A stretch of DNA of 64,000 bases from Dromiciops gliroides (lineage: Eukaryota > Chordata > Mammalia > Microbiotheria > Microbiotheriidae), in the NCBI RefSeq assembly GCF_019393635.1, contig NC_057863.1:644587306-644651305 (forward strand), read 5' to 3'. The translations under genes and the position numbers were made by a program. Positions 62,593-64,000 of this stretch are shown piece after piece (the stretch's first letter is position 1; each line of letters opens with the position of its first letter). The notes under the pieces were generated by a model. It ran no database searches. It saw only the letters and a list, made by a program, of their open reading frames with translations, and had not been told where the DNA came from.

Positions 62593-64000
62593 AATTCTCA
62601 CTCTGTCTATCTATCTTTCCTGTTGTCTCTGCTTTCCCTTTTAACAGCCAAGTCTAAATTCAAGTCCTTAGGCCAGGAGTATAAACCAACAAGGTCAAAA
62701 AAGAAAGGTGAGGAATTAATCTAGCCTCACAGGAAAAATTAGATTTACAAAGAAATAAAAAGCAAAATGAACAAACAAACTAAAATTATGCAACGCAATG
62801 AATGTGACTCCAAACCTCCAAAAGAAAATTCCAGGAAACCACCAAAAGTAATAGAACAACAGGAAGAAATTTTAGAACAGTTCAAAAGAGAAAATTTTTA
62901 AACTGAAAGACGAAAGAATGGACATTTGGAATGAAATCAAGTTGAAAATCAATATGATTCATAATAGGGTAGGAAATATGAACAAATCACAGAGAACCTC
63001 TCTGAAAACATCAGATTTCAAATTCACATTGCAGATGTAGATGAAAATTTGGCAGGATAGTGTCAATGGATGGTAATATTACATAAGTCAAAGAGACTAA
63101 AAAAAAAATAAGTCAAAGAGACTAATATCTTTCAGGATGGGATGAGCAAGCATAATTTGAGCATTAGGGTCCAAAAGAGGGACTTTCTACAAGAAGGAGT
63201 TATTTAAATTACCTCATTATGATAGTACCTAGGACTGTGCCTGGTGTTTTAATTCTTGTTGATTGACTGACTCATTGGTCTTCCAGAAAATCTCTATGAA
63301 TTGAAAAGCCTGAATTCAGAGGGTAAAGAATTATACCAAGAAGTTGTCCAGAACTAATGAAAACGGAGGACAGGATACTGATTGGTAGGATCCACAGATG
63401 GCAAATGGAAAGAAATTTTAACTTTCAATGACCAAGGAATGGAATTGATATTTAACAATTAACAACTAACATGGGCAGAAAAATCATTTCAAATGGCCCG
63501 GGGGTATTTCTTTTCTATAAGAAATTAGATTTTGTAATGGGATATTTCAAAAGCAAAGAAAATCAGGATGTACCCACAGATTAAAGCATTCTTCAAAACT
63601 GAAACTAAACCTTGATGGGAAAAGATAGAATTTCAACAAAAGAGTGTCTTGAGTTATCCCCTCAGAAGAAACCAGAGGTAAGCAGGCTATTTGATATGTG
63701 AACACATACAATGAAAGAAATACAAGAAATATAAGTAAGTATGGTGAACAAAAGAATAAACAATGAAGTCAACTTTCTCATGATTCCAGAATGAGAAGAG
63801 GCTTTTTTTTTTTAATTCCTCCATTGGCTGAGAACCAAGAGAAAACAAAGAGAAATCATATAAGGACAAAAGAATCTGAGGGACTAGAGATGGAAAAGGG
63901 CTAAAATAGTTAGACAATAAGAAAAGATTAGTATCCCATGGACTAAAACCCGCATTTCCTCCCAGGTGAATCTGGAGAAAATGAAGGGAACGGTCAAAAG
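62593..64000. other. Unassigned A-rich DNA
   Basis: No tRNA-SINE in 1.4 kb. It is A-rich on the + strand, with decayed coding-like runs that I cannot assign (possibly an old LINE). 63,205-63,270 is an L2-like tail (CTAGGACTGTGCCTGGTGTT). ATAAGTCAAAGAGACTAA is duplicated at about 63,085-63,124. Confidence 0.4.

Noticed and set aside
1..64000. Bacterial-type operons, promoters, riboswitches or terminators
   Set aside because: Repeat content and base composition are those of a mammalian genome. No such signals apply.

Overview
The window looks like intergenic (or deep intronic) DNA of a marsupial, probably an Australian-lineage (australidelphian) species. The main evidence is about 60 copies of a tRNA-derived SINE of the WSINE1 type. 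Its head reads like a tRNA, with an A-box around GTGGCGCAGTGG and a B-box around GAGTTCAAATC. Its tail ends either CCCCAATTGCCTCAC or CCTCATTGCCCC, followed by A-rich sequence. Also present are Mar1-type SINEs with the RTE/BovB-like end AGTCGGACATGACTGAA, a half-L1 (HAL1) of the opossum type, marsupial-type L1 ends, and old L2, L3/CR1 and MIR/THER fragments. The species call rests on remembered consensus sequences and was not tested by a search. I found no intact cellular protein-coding gene, functional tRNA, rRNA or snRNA gene. All longer open frames belong to repeats.

Layout. 0-11 kb: CA repeats, a SINE carrying a LINE tail, a broken L1 5' half with four SINEs in it (3.3-5.3 kb), reverse-strand L1 ORF2 and 3' ends (8.5-10.4 kb) and a possible LTR (10.4-11.0 kb). 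11-23 kb: SINE-rich single-copy DNA, including a duplicated block (16.2 and 17.6 kb), a 66-bp inverted pair (18.9 and 20.5 kb) and a LINE 3' end (18.0 kb). 23.5-25.7 kb: a HAL1 with both ends and its target duplication. 26-29 kb: old L1 and L3/CR1. 29.7-30.4 kb: a 57-bp minisatellite with a three-unit higher-order pattern, split by a SINE. 30.5-41 kb: SINE clusters, L2, a LINE coding tail with a C2H2 finger (35.2-36.9 kb) and several microsatellites. 41.5-46.6 kb: L1 ORF2/3' ends and a frameshifted coding-like stretch inside a Mar1 (42.8-43.2 kb).

46.8-52.2 kb: a 5'-truncated, dead betaretrovirus-like ERV (RT, RNase H, integrase, env, 3' LTR) with five SINE insertions. 52.2-52.7 kb: a palindromic repeat whose arms recur elsewhere. 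53.9-54.6 kb: a solo LTR with a 4-bp target duplication. 55.96-56.24 kb: a retroposed piece resembling an L1 5' UTR, with an 18-bp target duplication. 57-64 kb: L1 3' end, SINEs, microsatellites and unassigned DNA.

The elements interact as a transposon community. L1 is the likely source of retrotransposition machinery for HAL1 and, judging from A-rich 11-18 bp target duplications, for the tRNA-SINEs. RTE and the finger-bearing LINE are the likely partners of Mar1 and of the LINE-tailed SINE. Nested insertions give a relative age order: L2, MIR and L3 are oldest, then L1, HAL1 and ERV, and the tRNA-SINEs are youngest.
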